Below, piece by piece: positions 11,093 through 24,272 of a stretch of 64,000 nt of DNA (position 1 is its first letter; the number at the start of each line of letters is the position of its first letter). Both the position numbers and the translations under genes were made by a program. The stretch spans positions 47,115,821 to 47,179,820 of the forward strand of contig OY978529.1 in assembly GCA_963854835.1 (NCBI GenBank). Direction: 5' to 3'. The notes under the pieces were generated by a model, which searched no databases, was not told the origin of the DNA, and saw only the letters and a program-made list of their open reading frames with translations. The DNA is from Megamerina dolium (lineage: Eukaryota; Arthropoda; Insecta; Diptera; Megamerinidae).

Positions 11093-13149
11093 CTAGGATA
11101 TAATTTCAAATTCGTCGTCCGAATCGGTGCCACCATCACAGCATTTATTATTGTCAAGTCCCGACGTGCGTATATGGTTGACATTTTCGAAATCTGTAAT
11201 GTATGTATAAAGAGAAAAGTAATGTGAAATATTACCACAATTATTACTATTGTAATTGATTGAGTTTTGCAATAAATTAAAGACCTTCTGAATCGCAACA
11301 ATTATTTGTGCGATTGCAACAGAAATTGTCGATTATTATTGCGGCTTCAAATAGTTCTGTATTGCTATTGGTAGCATCACTCGAAGTTGATGGAGTTGAT
11401 GTTATTGTGGTAAAAGTCGTAGTGGTAGTAGTAGTAGTAGAAGTAATAGTGGATATAGTTGATGTATTAAATTGTGACTCAATACCTGACAAAGGCACCC
11501 ATTCTGGAGAGCGCGTTTTCATGATTTCAAAAAGTGGTTGTGTACAAGAAGTAAGCACCTCCGTCTTTAGTTTATCTAACATCACTTCAAAGCTAACACG
11601 TGACTTGCAAAGGAAACACTAAAACGAAAGAAATTAAAGTGCATTATTTTTATATACTTTACAGCGAGCGACGTAGAACAAATAAGCAATATCATACAAG
11701 GTATGTAATAATCACTTTCTTCTGAAAGCATAAAAGCTACAGAGGAAGAGTATATCATTCGTTTATTCTTGAACTTATAAAATTGAGGACGAAATTCAAT
11801 TAAATTTTTAGAAATGTTTTTAAAGGTTTTTTCACATAGTTCATATATGGCCAATGTTTTCATATCATGTGGTAGAATTATAGCTGACGTAAATGAATTT
11901 AAATTTTGATTTTAACGTATTTTCACTCAATTTTCATAAAAAGAGGTGTGCGAAAAAATTCATAATGTATTTATATGCGCAAAAGAACCGGTATCTGCTT
12001 ACCACGGCCAGCGATGGATCCATTTGCTGAAATTTAATACGCTTAGCATACTTCTGATGAAATGTTGCATCGAAATCGGATTCATCTGATGACGTTTTCC
12101 GACCCACTGAGCCACAGCGCTGTGTCGTATGTGGATCCAGGTATAGGACTTCATTATCGACGTAACCAAGAAAGTAAAGCGCTTGATTTGGCCGTCCACC
12201 AATCATGCCACAACTTCCGACTAGCTCAAAGCAACGCTTTAATGCAGGTATATATATTGGATTGATTTCATCGATACCCAAACGTAGTGGAATAACAAGT
12301 AATAAAGGCTTCCAGGTGTCATCGTTTTTGGTATTTCCAAGGCATAGCGAGTCTAAAAATGTAATACAAACATTGTTTCATTTTCTCCTTTTTTTTTGTG
12401 TTATCGAAAAAGCAATTGCACTATACTACATACATATATCATCTGTCACGACTACATTATCCATAGCCACATGTACTACAATTGAACACCAGTCATCGTA
12501 ACGAACGAGTTTCCTAAACGAACAATAACACAAAATACAAACTTTAATTAAATAGGTAAGCATTAAAGAAATGTACAATACAAAATTTACTTGATAACCT
12601 GTGCAACTGTGTTTGGACCAAACCATTGTCCGACCTTTTTATCTTCTGAATCGCCCATCAAGGCAATTTGGTGAATGGAAAAGAAGCTTTTACGCGAGTC
12701 TTCAAAACGATTAACGATCTTCAGATATGTCGAATCACGTGTCTCTGGTACCCAGAACCAGTCACGTCCCAAATGCAAATCGATAAGACTTTGTGCTAGA
12801 ACCATTTGGCCACATCGCAACATGCAACCCCAACCCTTGTCGGTAGTAAGCTGTGGTTCACCAAGCGGAACAAAACCTCGTCTATATGTGCACCAAAGGC
12901 GCGATTGTATATCACGACGTATCAACTCTAATTCTGTGTAAAGATGGTGTAACAGTGAACAGTGGTAAACTCCAACGTTCATTGTGTGTCTAAAATATAT
13001 ATGTACATACCATGTATGGCATTATAACTTTTTCCCAAAATCCACACTGTTGTATTCACTTTCGGTATATCGTCTGGTTCAACCACTGCTCCGGCCACAC
13101 CTGCAAGCACACCATCAGGTCCTAAGTAATTTTCAAACACACTGTCCAT
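11093..13149 (-). CDS. Atg4: Atg4 cysteine protease, six coding exons
   Basis: Atg4 cleaves the C-terminus of Atg8-family proteins before lipidation and later frees them from membranes; it acts in the cytosol. Exons on the minus strand are 13149-13011, 12933-12591, 12513-12434, 12352-12003, 11618-11285 and 11193-11093. All junctions are GT-AG and all phases agree, giving 448 residues. The catalytic Cys is about residue 83 (DKGWGCMLRCGQM); the Asp and His are about 260 and 262 (YLDPHTTQ). Other family landmarks are GRDWFW, FSIHQIALMG, GPNTVAQVIK and GGRPNQALYFLG. Exon 5 has a Thr/Ser-rich insert of about 35 residues. The C-terminus DSDDEFEIIS resembles the Atg8-binding (LIR) tail of Atg4 proteins. 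I chose ATG 13149 because family homology begins there (MDSVFENYLG). The same frame is open upstream for 104 codons. Paralogue a or b was not resolved. Confidence 0.93.
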
Positions 13150-13461
13150 CTTATGGGTAACATTAGTGTACAACGCTATCAATTTGTCAATGTTTGCTAT
13201 ACACCTTAAACGGAAATAATACACACAAGGGCTGTACGCGAATAGCACCTCTGGATGGACTCGTAAAAATGGCGGTGGTTTCAGCTGTATGAGTACCGTT
13301 GCAACAGCGATGCAAATGCTCGATATAAGCAACCACAAGCCTATGCAACTCAATACTGCTACAATAAGCGGAAGTATTTTGAAGGTCTCCGTAAAGCTGA
13401 CAGCACAAAGTAAGATAAACAACGCACTACTTGCTACTACTTTCAAACAGGAAACACTCAT
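13150..13461 (-). other. Hydrophobic open frame fused in frame upstream of Atg4
   Basis: From ATG 13461 the minus strand is open for 104 codons straight into the Atg4 start, without a stop. The sequence is strongly hydrophobic and could form two or three membrane helices (about residues 9-26, 29-50 and 50-60), followed by a proline-containing loop (KPPPFLRVHPEVLF). A possible donor (TTTAAG|GTGTAT, near 13207) could end a separate exon. It could be an N-terminal extension of Atg4, an exon of another gene, or untranslated DNA open by chance. I do not recognise a family. Confidence 0.3.
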
Positions 13462-15072
13462 GAGATCATTCCCTTATCAGTACGATATTAGTGCGATCTA
13501 CCTATAAAAATATTTTTGATTGTGTCCTATCAATCAAATTTTATTGTTTCTCCTTGCATGTGCGCATATGTTTCTCGTTTCTATCACTACACCTTCACTG
13601 CACTTTCCCAAACAAAAATTGATAATGATGAATTTCTTTAATGTTGCTGAGCACAATCCAAATACTTTTACAATCGGCAGTGGTAATGTTAAGGATATTA
13701 CGCGACAAAATAAACGAAAATTCAATTTACAAACACAGAATGATTATTTCCTTTACTATTTGTCAAATATACAGACATGAGTTGTCAAATTTTTGTTTTC
13801 ACGTAATTGTGAATTACACAGATACGGTAGGAGACACAATCGTTAAAGAGTTGTATTCAATTGTAACTTTTGGTTTACATTTTTCGTACTTCGTACACTT
13901 TGAACACGGAAAACATGAATTCCCGTTATTTATTCTCCAACTGTTGACGTCAAATGTGATCCACTTTTATATGGGGAAGCTCGAGCTTATCAACGAGATT
14001 AGAGAGTTAGACACTTCTAATGAGAAAATATCTCTAATGTGGAGTTACGAGTTAAATTTGAAGTACATTTAAAGTGGCCGTAAATACAAATATTGATTAA
14101 ATAAATTATTAGCTGTATTCTTTTGTGAGCGACTTGCAAAAAAACACCAACTCGCTCATAATTTCCCTTTCGTTACTTAGAAACGCTTGTATCATAGACG
14201 GTTATTTGTAAAATTTGTAAACGAAATCAAAACAAAAAATTAACAATTTTACGAGATTTTTAGGTAAATATATTCATTTATTTCAAATACATTTTTACTT
14301 GCACTTGCTTCAATTTGCTTATATTTACCAGTAAAAATTATCCAGCAAAACAATTTCTCAGAAATTGAACCATTCGCTCGCAGAGAAAAATATACGAAAA
14401 GTACGAGAACCCAAAATCAGCAAAAGCCTGCAAATTTCACGAACAGCTGATATTCCACAAAGTAAATTGCAATTGTTCGTTTCGCTTGTTTGCGATCAGC
14501 TGTTTTTCTAACCTGCAAGTTTCTACAAGTACAAATTTTTCCAGTAAAAATTTGCGACTTCCCCTTAAACTGAAATGTCATTTTGCTCTCTCAATTTCCC
14601 CTACTTAGCAAGTTTTTGTAGTACGAGAACGCAAAAACTGTGATAGTTTGTAATAATTTGTGATAACTTGGAGTACGAGACCACTCCTAATATGACTTTT
14701 AGTTGAAATATCCCAAGTACATTCCAGTAGCCTATTCACAATCGTGCAGATTTTTTTTAACCCAAAACTCAGGTCGCTTAACATTTAAGCGAGTTCGGTT
14801 ATTTTTGTTGTTGCTTTGCATGCAATTCGATAAATAAGCGAGTGTTCTTTTGCAACTCAACTGCAAAAGAGCGCAGCTATAGTTCAGTAAAGTTAGTACA
14901 AAATGTGTCACAATTACTATTAGCATAATCCAGTGATTGAACATTGTTGATTCGTATTAGAATTAAACGTTCACAAAATAAAAGCGTAATATTAACGTAG
15001 ATAAGTTGATTGTTCAAGTAAAGTTATGTTATACTGTTTCAACATCTTGCCAAAAATGGGCCAGCCTATTAC
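13462..15072. other. Gene-free stretch
   Basis: It includes the upstream region of Atg4. The string GTACGAGA recurs at about 14400, 14620 and 14670. The small open frames here show no domain. Confidence 0.35.
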
Positions 15073-16480
15073 AGTAGCTCACATACAAAATGCCTGAATT
15101 TCTTTTAAATGTAAACCGTTTTAATCAGTATTCTGCCTAGAATAACTATATTTGACACTTACATTAACATTGTAGTCGAAAATAAGCTTTCATAATATCA
15201 GGCAGCGACTCTAGTTCTTAAGGTAGCTCCCACACAAAGTGTGGAAATTAAAAATTAAAGTTTAACCGCCATAACTTAGAAAACTATGGATTAGAGCTGT
15301 AGAGTAGTATTGTAAAGAGAGCCACGTCCACTATTCTATATAGCTCCCATACAAAGCCGCGGAATTGTTTACACTGTTTTTAGCTTAAGGGGGAATAGGG
15401 TTTTAAACTTTATTTTTTCGATATTATTTGTAATGAATGTAATGAATATCTCAAGAATGTTGCGTCTAAATTTCAAGTCAATCAGTCAAAATTGACTATT
15501 CTTATGACTATTTTTATACCGCGCGATCAACTGGCTCCATGCGTATAGGCCGAGCAGAGCAGGAAGCTGAAAAACAAACAAAAGAAGGCAGGATTCAGAA
15601 CATCATGGATGATCGCAACATCCTTTATGGACCTGGAATCTATGATTTACTGTGAGGTAAGCCGATAGAATTCGCTTATGAACGTTTCATCCCAAATTTT
15701 TAAGTGTTCAAAACTATAAAACGTTTTTCCCACAACTCACGTTTTCAAAGTCGGTGTCCCTCATAACTTCAAAACTACTGCACCGATCGTTTTGAAATTT
15801 TGAACACTATTTCTGTACATAATTTACGAGATAACGCTAGAGAAATTTGTTAATATTTTTCATTTTGCAATAACAAATTAACCGAATTTTCCCAAAAAAA
15901 TCGCGTTTTTTCTCTCAGTGTTCCCAAAAAGTGAAAAATTGAAATTTCGTAAAACTCCTTCAGCGTTACCTTGGCAAAGCGATTATCTAACGATATAATT
16001 TTGATTTTTTGATTTCAGATGATCCAGCACCGATTTATAAGGGATACCGCAATTCAACTTTTTTTCGAGACGCTCCAAAATAATTGCTGCCTTTGCCGTA
16101 TTTTTTAATATTTCTCCATGAAAATTTTACACAATATTCTTCAAATGTCATACTATAATGTACCATTGGTTTTAATAAATAGATTTTAACTGTTTCATAA
16201 CAAAATGACAAGTAAGTGCTTTTTCTTACTCAAATTAACTTTAAACCATATTTAGCTCGAAGTTTAATATTGTCGTTTGTAATAAACTTGCAAGAAACCA
16301 ACGAACCAAACTTTCTACTTAATATAGCTTCCATACGAAGTCGTGAAATTATCTTAAACTTTATAAACTCCATAACTTACGAAATTCTTCGAATAAGACA
16401 ACCATATCTCCTTTATTCCACAAAAAATTGGCCTATTATTGCCTACTTCATAATGTAGCTCCCATAAAAAGTAAGGGAAA
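15073..16480. repeat. Dispersed short module TAGCTCCCATACAAAG, five copies
   Basis: Variants of GTAGCTCCCATACAAAGT followed by G/C-rich bases and GGAAAT occur at about 15073, 15223, 15340, 16325 and 16454. Between them lies a short plus-strand frame (15538-15655, beginning MRIGRAEQEAEKQTKEGRIQ) without a recognisable family. The pattern suggests decayed copies of one longer repeat. Confidence 0.45.
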
Positions 16481-16851
16481 TAGGTTTTCTCACCATAATT
16501 ATGACTCAATATTATTACGTTTATATCTTCAAATTTGTCTTCGGGACTAACAGTATTTTAGCATTTGTTTTTCTTGCTTTGTCAGCGTTCGGTCGCGTTT
16601 TTAACAAAAGTAATCCTTATATGCCAGAATTTGGTTTCGCGACCAACATTATTTCAACATTAGACTTTATTTTAACACTTAACAGAGGTATTTATACTTC
16701 TTCCGTAGCAATTAAATCATTCACTTCTCATAATTCCAATTATTTTGATTGAGCTGGAAAGTGGGAATTTGTATTTCATATATATTTTTGGTTTCGTGTA
16801 AATATAATCCTAGTTGTCAAAAAGACATCAAATATTTCGAATTTTTGTTCC
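16481..16851. other. Gene-free stretch downstream of asteroid
   Basis: AT-rich region between the repeat modules and the asteroid 3' end. An open frame at 16501-16749 is hydrophobic and AT-driven; I do not regard it as a gene. Confidence 0.35.
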
Positions 16852-16857
16852 TTTATT
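16852..16857 (-). terminator. Possible poly(A) signal overlapping the asteroid stop
   Basis: On the minus strand AATAAA overlaps the TAA stop codon of asteroid. If used, the 3' UTR would be only 15-30 bases. A later signal is equally possible. Confidence 0.35.
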
Positions 16858-19529
16858 ATACTACTTTTAGTGTACAAAACTTATTATTTAGATCAAAGAA
16901 GTCATCTTCTGAATTCCCAGTACTCTGATCCACAATTTCCTCATTTGTATCTGCTATATCCACCTGCTCAGCAGCTATTTTTCGAGCGGCTTGTCTTTTT
17001 TTCTTTAACATTTTTTTATTTACAGATTGAGTCGTATTCTGCAACTCTTGCATCTTCCTCTCTGGTATGAATGGCTCACACCAATTCAGTAAAAAGCAAT
17101 AGAAATCAAACATCAATTGGGAATCATTGAATATGAAATTTTGTACATAGTATCGCATGTCTACGCGTTGACGCAATAAATCGTACAGATTATATAGTAA
17201 CACTCCACAATAAGATTGTGCCATATGTGGACTGTTGAAGGGAAAATTCAGCAGAGCATTCAATGAATGCAACTGAAAGACCACAGACTGGAATTCTGCG
17301 AATGCATGCAACACAGTAGTGGAGTAAAGGTCATATTTCTTCTTAAAGATCTCTTGCATGTGAAAATGTTTTAATATGTTATCTTGTACTAGATAGCAAT
17401 CAGATTTCGACACAAAAGGCATTCTATCGGGTATTGGCAAGGCTTTAAGCTCATCCTTAAGGACCCGTTGCACACCTTCTGCGGCATCTTTGTCCCGTGC
17501 GAGACGCTCCGCCTTGATGATTTTTCCAAAACGCCTTTTGAACGCTTTCAAATCTCTTTCAGCTGGTATTGTGGAATCGATGGTACGTAAAACTACCAAG
17601 CAAATAATAAGCGAATGCAGATGATGTAAATCACAGTGAGGTGACTTTTGAATCCAATATACAATTGAAAGAAAATACAATTGAATATCATTTGGCAGCA
17701 AATGTAGTTGGTCAAAGAGCTTATCGGAATCGGCATTATGCATTTTATTAAAAACTCTTCTAAATAGCAATGGGTTTGGATCATCAGGGTTGAACGAATA
17801 TCGTGGAGGCTCCTCCGTGCTGTAGCGATAGTAACGAATGTTCGTTACTCGTGTAGCACGCGTGATATAAGTGAACTCAATTGGTAGGTGAGTGCCGTCA
17901 TTAGCCAATCGAGGCTTAGTTTCATCTCCTTCGACATTATTAATAAGGGTAAATATATAAATTAGTATGGGTAAAGCAATTTCATGGCAATCATTGTGTG
18001 GAAAGTGCTCAATTTGCGGATTATTTATATATTTATGCAAATGTATGATGTCAACGAAATAGCGTGGCAAATTTGTTGGATATAATTTCCTCAGAAACCA
18101 AGAAGGAAATTGCTTTGTCTTATCTTCATCGCTTTCCTCTTCGTCGTCAACAGCATCCGAGTCATCTATGTTATCTACAGCATCACCAACAAATTCATTG
18201 ACATCCTCATCATTGTCACTCTCTTCATCCAGTTCCTTATTATTTTGAGCAGAACTCTCTTCCTCTTCATCTTCACTTCCATTGCTACCAATATCAATTT
18301 CCCCGTCAACCAATTCTACCTCATCACAAGTTCCTGTACGTTCATCTTCACTATCATCTTCGTGATTAAAGCGAGCGAATGTATGCTCATAATTAGACAC
18401 AAAGAAATCATACGAATGGCATTTCTCATTCGAATAGCCGGATGTGGCAGCAGTCACCTGTTGCTGGAGAGATTCTCTCTGATCCTAGTAAATAAATGTA
18501 GATATATATTAAACAATAGTACGTGTGTATCAAAATTACGTAACTTACTTTTCGTAAACGTGTAAGTATTTTTTCTAAGGCTGATTCCGCTGTCTGTGTC
18601 TTCAACCATTGCAGTATAACTCGTATACGACGTTGCTGTTGCTTCATTTTACGACTACGACCAACCTTTCCCAATCCAGCCCGGAAGAAATTCTTAAACG
18701 AACCACGAGCTATATAATCATTGCCCAGTAATGCTGCAAAAAGTGGCAGCTTCTCTTTGCTCAGTGAGCCGCGTGCTATTAAATTTTCAATTCGATACAT
18801 GCAACAATCCAGGTACTTATAAGTTTTGCCCTTTTTAGGGGTACGTTTCTCGACATTATCCACCTGAATCTCACCCAAGATGCGATTTGCTTTTGTACTT
18901 TTCTCTAAAACTCTGACTTCATTTTTGCGTAAACGGCGCGATGGGCTTTCCCCAAGACTTTCTCCACTTTTCTCTTTAATACGTTTGGTGTGAGCCTTTA
19001 CAGTCAATGTCACCAGCGGAATATAACGTACATTATGTATATAGAAATCCGAGTCATAACTTAAAACCGGACAGTGTAATTTACGGCTCAGCGCAGCCAA
19101 TTCATCATCGGCTTCGAATACACAACGCATCACTGGCACACCACACTCTCGCAGGGCATCCACAAAAACTTCCTTCATCATCAATGGAAATACTGGAATC
19201 GAGCCGTTTGGATTAATGCGTTTTATAACCGCGATCTTCCCACGAAAACGTTTTGCTACCGTACGCAATTTTCGCCGCTCATAGCCTCCATCCATCAAAA
19301 CGTATGGACACACGTTGCACTCAGCAAGCACGTGAAAAAATTGTACAACCGCACGAAAAAAGTCATCATAGTCACCCCCAAATGCTGAATACGTTCCAGT
19401 TACATCCTTGTACAGATTGCAAGCCAAGTTATCGCCATCGATAACTAGGTTGCAATCATGTAGTTCGTATGGAGTCAAATAAAGTTCTGCATGGCGTGCA
19501 ATATAACTAGTGAGCCCCCGTACACCCAT
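16856..19529 (-). CDS. ast: Asteroid (XPG-like putative nuclease), two exons
   Basis: Exon 1 is 19529-18549 (327 codons) and exon 2 is 18484-16856 (543 codons with stop), joined across a 64-bp GT-AG intron in phase 0, giving 869 residues; this is near the length of the fly asteroid protein. The start is MGVRGLTSYIARH, the classical XPG/FEN N-terminus. Acidic clusters of the nuclease fold are visible: LVIDGDN at about 42-48, EADDELAAL at about 153 and SYDSDFY at about 170. Residues after about 345 form a long Asp/Glu/Ser-rich region, followed by a C-terminal helical domain (LPRYFVDIIH, MRYYVQNFIF) and a basic patch (KKMLKKKRQAARK). Asteroid was described in Drosophila through genetic interaction with Star and EGF-receptor signalling; its human relative is ASTE1. 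The catalytic state cannot be judged from sequence alone. Confidence 0.95.
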
Positions 19530-22500
19530 TTCAAAAATCTGTGTACACTTTAAAGAAAATACAAACGTCAAATGTCAAAATCATATGCAGTATTTCAGTG
19601 TTGTCAAGTTCGTTTTTTAGGTAATAGAAAGTAACAACACAGCACGACAAAATTAAACTTTTTGTTGCACGTATTAGTGTTGTATTAGTCAGAGAATTTG
19701 AAAAAGATTTCTCTTGGCTTTTGCGTATACTGTCAACAAACAATTTATTATAGAGTGTGTAGTTTTCTTATTTATTTCTTCTTATTTCCGTATGTGTTCG
19801 TTGTTGTTTTGCATACTTCTCCTCTCCTCCTATACATAAATATAAATATAGTCTTGAGAAATGAATACTGTACAAAAGAGACGAATGATTACGTTAACAT
19901 AAATTTCTATTCTTTCCTATTCTATTTAATAAAAAAGAACTATTCTTTCGGCGATGCCAAATGTTTACAATACAGTAAAATTTAGAATGTCATTCGAACG
20001 ACAGAGGAAGTAAAAACAAAGACACATTAACGTTTTTAACGATACATCAGCAATATCACACAAAACATCATGTTTTTTCATGTATTTGTTGCTTTTCATT
20101 TTCTCCTCTGTTTGCAGAGTGTATTTAACCAGGATTTGGGATTGCTGGACCTCTTTATTAGAAATACCCTCGAAATGTTCAGTTCGTTTCGTTAAATAAT
20201 TTGCTTTGTATTTCATTTTCTCATTCTTCGTATAACTTTCAAGAAGAAATTTATTGTCACAGTCAAGTAGAATTTATTGAGCCGATCGGATGGAGTTTTG
20301 TGTTGGTCAATCGTTCGTATAATTTTTCTTAGAAAGCATTCTGTTCATGGAAATTCACTTTAAAATACCACAACTACTAAGATATAAAAAGCATTAAATC
20401 TCGTAGAAAAAAATAAATTGAAAATTTTAATACCTAGAAAATCGGGATGAAGCAAATACCTGAAAAAGTGACATATCTATTGAAACGCATAGCAGGAGGA
20501 AAAGTGAATTTGATGAAAATTGTATAAATAAAAGAATATTGTGAATCATGTGCATTTGCAATACTAAATGTTGAAGGAAAACAATTTACCAATTTTAAGA
20601 AAATATAAAGAAAATAATATTATTTTCGATTTGTCCACTTATTATTGAATTGATCGGTTTTGAAACGTGGTAATAAGTAGTTGAAGTGTTTACACTTTGT
20701 GGCTCCATTCAGCTGAATTTATTTATTTTTTTTTCTTGCTTCATTTACTCCACGATTGAAGAAGATTGCTTAATTTTTTTTTTCTTTCTGTCGTTCTTTT
20801 ATGGTTGCGTCCATTCATCCAAAGTGAAGAATAAAATTGTATTTCATTCTTTTTGCTCTTTTTTTTGTATTTAATATTTTCATCGGCCACAGTGCCGTTG
20901 TACATATGATGGTTGGTTAAACAGAGATAGTAAACCATATTTGTTGTTAGTAAATCGTATGTGTGGAAAAGTGAGCAAAAGTGGTCGTTTGTTACGAGTC
21001 GTCAAGTGAATAGAAGAGTTCGTTGTTTTATATTGCCGTGTGGAAAAACTGTATTGTGGGGGCAAGAAAAAAAAGTCAAAATTTGGTCGGAATAAAAGGA
21101 AATTAATTTAAAAATAATAAACATTTAAAAATAATGGAAAATAAAGAAAGACTGCACCATCCATAATACTCAAGACTTACTTTACACTTCAATTACAACT
21201 TGTCGTATTGTATGTTGGTGCCTTTCATCGTGATATACTTACATACAAATTTGTTGAAGGACTTGTATCCCCATTCTTAAAATTGGACACACACACGGAC
21301 TTAACATCAAATCATTCTATATTGTGTGACTCGTCCTGTACTGTGCGGTCTTAAGAGAAGCACTTCTTTTCAACTTGGATCGAATTTTGGTTGCCTTTGT
21401 ATTGTTTACAAAACTTACCTAGTACTATTCATACAAGGTAAGTTTTATTTTGCACGCACTATTCCTGATTATATATTACAATTTATTTTAGCAAAGGATA
21501 TTGCAAGAACAAATGTAAAAATATAAAGTCCTTGAGCACTAATTTTACTCACATTTTCGTATTATACCCATTCAATGTATGAATATGCATACGTGCTCTT
21601 GGAGTGCTAACGTAATTAAGGTATTCATTGACAACATATATTCCCACGCGTCGGCAAGTGTTATGGCACAGGTAAAAATTTAATTTTCAAAACATTTTTA
21701 AAGTTTCCATTGGGAATTTCCGGAGCAACTACTGTTGGGAAAAAACACTATCACTAGAGAGTTATCAAATATATTCTCCATGAATGGAAAACAACAGGGG
21801 CTGCATTTACAACACACACACACACATACACCCAAACAAACAAATCTATGAGTATATCCATAGAAGGTGGTTGGAAATAAGATCGAAATTTTCATCAACC
21901 ACATAGAAATGTACAGAATTAACCACCTGCAAAGCGTAAAGATATTTCATCATTTCATACACACAATCAGTAATAACAAAACTAAACAATTTATCTCATT
22001 GAACGTGCAGAAAATTGCTACAATTTGTACAAGTTAATAAAAGAAAAAAACCAAAACAAAATCAATGTAACTGTTGAAATTCTAAGAACATTATCTTTGA
22101 ATGAAAAGAAGACGCCACAAAAGAAAGTACATCCATGTACACCAAGTGTTTGTTGGTGCCACATATCTGTCTGTCTGTGCGTTTTGGTGGTCTCTACACT
22201 GCTAATATACAACACCTATTATCTTTTTGAATGAACAAATTGATTAGTATTGTAAGAATTTTCTACACAACCATATACATACCTACAGTGTCATTTTGAT
22301 TTCCATTAAATATTAATGCCTCATTTATGTACGTCATGCTGATTTTTTTAATATGGCTAATGGAATTTGTTACATTGCTAACTGATAAATTATTGAGCAA
22401 ATTGACACATTCTTTGCCAGTGTATGTGTGTGTGTGTGTAAATATATAAATGAGGACAAAAGTTCATAGATTGAAGTATGAAAATATGAGTACATCATAT

Positions 22501-22783
22501 GTACTATATGTAAAATTACACACACACACACAAACACAATTTTATTGCTATAGCAATATTAATGTACATACATTTCGTGTGGTGAAGAGACAAGTGGACA
22601 ATGAGTCCTAATTTCCTATACTACATCGATTTTAAAGTTACAGCACTTGTACATAGTAGTAGTACATACTTGGGTAAAGAGAAAATCAATTATTGATATT
22701 GTTCCAAAATTTTCACTTCGATTGAACCCAAAAATAAAAGTCGAAAGAAATTGTACAAATTCAGAAATCCAGCTTGTGTCATT
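19530..22783. other. Gene-free AT-rich stretch, includes asteroid upstream region
   Basis: The first few hundred bases should hold the asteroid promoter and 5' UTR. Region 20880-21070 is less AT-rich and has the character of an untranslated exon, without proof. A CA repeat lies at about 21812-21828 and a TG repeat at about 22422-22438. Confidence 0.35.
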
Positions 22784-22810
22784 GTAGGTAGGTAGGTAGG
22801 TAGGTAGGTA
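22784..22810. repeat. GTAG tetranucleotide microsatellite
   Basis: About six and a half perfect copies of GTAG/GGTA. Confidence 0.9.
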
Positions 22811-22984
22811 TAATTAAAGCAATCACATTACATATTTCCCGCAGTTAAAATCAGTAGATTCTTAAGCTTAGCCATTCATCATTCTTCATATTTATATACA
22901 AATATAATAAAATCTTTAATCATCTCAATTCTTTTTCGACTAATTTGCTTCCATTCATTTATCTCAAGACTATGTTATTGTGAT

Positions 22985-23330
22985 TGCTGTTGGTTTAATG
23001 ACAGCTGCAGTGTGAAATTACAATGCCAGACACTCTTCAGACAGCCAAACAGTCAGTCAGTCAGTCATTGAATACAATGGAATACCAAAATAGCCAAGAG
23101 CAGCGTATCCAAAATGAAAATAAGAAACCAAAAAGTTGTTAAACAAGTAAGACACAAGTGGCGGCGGCGGCGGCGACCATTGAGTTCTATGCCCGAGCCC
23201 GACAACAACAATCCGCAACCAGACAGATATGATGCTGCAACTAAAAACTCTCACGCATGCGTTTTAAGTAGTAAATCGACTTCAGTGCCGTCTGTCATCT
23301 TGCATTCCTTTATCTCAAAGACGTAACTTC
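22985..23330 (+). other. Possible untranslated or short coding exon
   Basis: This segment is GC-richer than its surroundings, begins near an AGTCAGTCAGTCAGTC run (23050-23067) and contains a donor-like ACAA|GTAAGAC at 23145-23151 and a GGC-repeat at 23160-23176. It could be a 5' exon of the plus-strand gene whose first coding exon is at 53325, with a roughly 30-kb intron. No transcript evidence is visible, so this is a guess. Confidence 0.15.
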
Positions 23331-24270
23331 TCATTCATACTTGCCATATACCAATACATTATTATCTAATTTTATATTTCATCTCGTGTTTTGTCTGTTT
23401 CTGTTTTCTTTATTATAATTTTTTTATTTTTTTATAAAAAGCAATTTTTCCAATATAGTTACATACCTACTACCATGTAACTACAACAACCGTCGCATTA
23501 GGCTTTTGGTGAATAACAAAAAAAAAAAGAAATTAAATTATTCGTTTTCATATCTTTCGTAAAAATATTCGTGTAATAAAACGAAAAGGAATAAAGAAAG
23601 AAAAAAAGCATCAAAAAGAAGAAGAAGAAGAAAAACCAATTCCCACTTTCTTGTACAAAAGCAAGCAAGTAGGTACCTATATATACCTATACATAACTCC
23701 CTTGAAACGTTTTTAAGCTGACAGATGACAATTTTTATTTTGGTAAAGAACACAGATGGATTGTTCCTCCCTTGTCCGCGCTACCACTCTTATTGTAATT
23801 GGTATAATGACCCTTATGTGCTTGGATATATGATACTTTAGTAGCTGTAGTAAATAGATGCATACACGCGTGCGTGGTAAGCAACATAAAGAGCTATTTT
23901 CATAGCTATAGCATATTTAACATATCATACATGCACTCTACTTCCACTTCCAGTTTTCATTCAAACAACATACATACTCGTCAATACGTATGTATGTTCC
24001 TATCTACCTATGTATGTATGAGTATGTATTTATATACATATATAAATAAATATTTGTATATGTGAGCATCTATATGGATCAAGTGGTCGTTTTTATTGGG
24101 CATCTATAGGTACCCACATGTCACACAAGTAATTTGTTGAAGAAAAAAACTAATCTTTGGATTAATGTGATCGAAGGAATACCGTTTGAGAAAAAAAAGT
24201 GCATTTTTGTACTTTTAATAATAAAAATCAATAATTTTCATTTTTAATTAAAGGTATGTTGCAAGAAAAA
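23331..24270. other. Gene-free AT-rich stretch
   Basis: Simple ATGTATGT-type sequence at 23970-24060 and a GAAGAA run near 23620. No gene was recognised. Confidence 0.4.
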
Positions 24271-24272
24271 GT

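Noticed and set aside
11308..11619. Plus-strand Val-rich frame
   Set aside because: It is the antisense of the Thr-rich insert in Atg4 exon 5.
18110..18565. Long plus-strand open frame of 151 codons
   Set aside because: It is the antisense shadow of the acidic region of asteroid.
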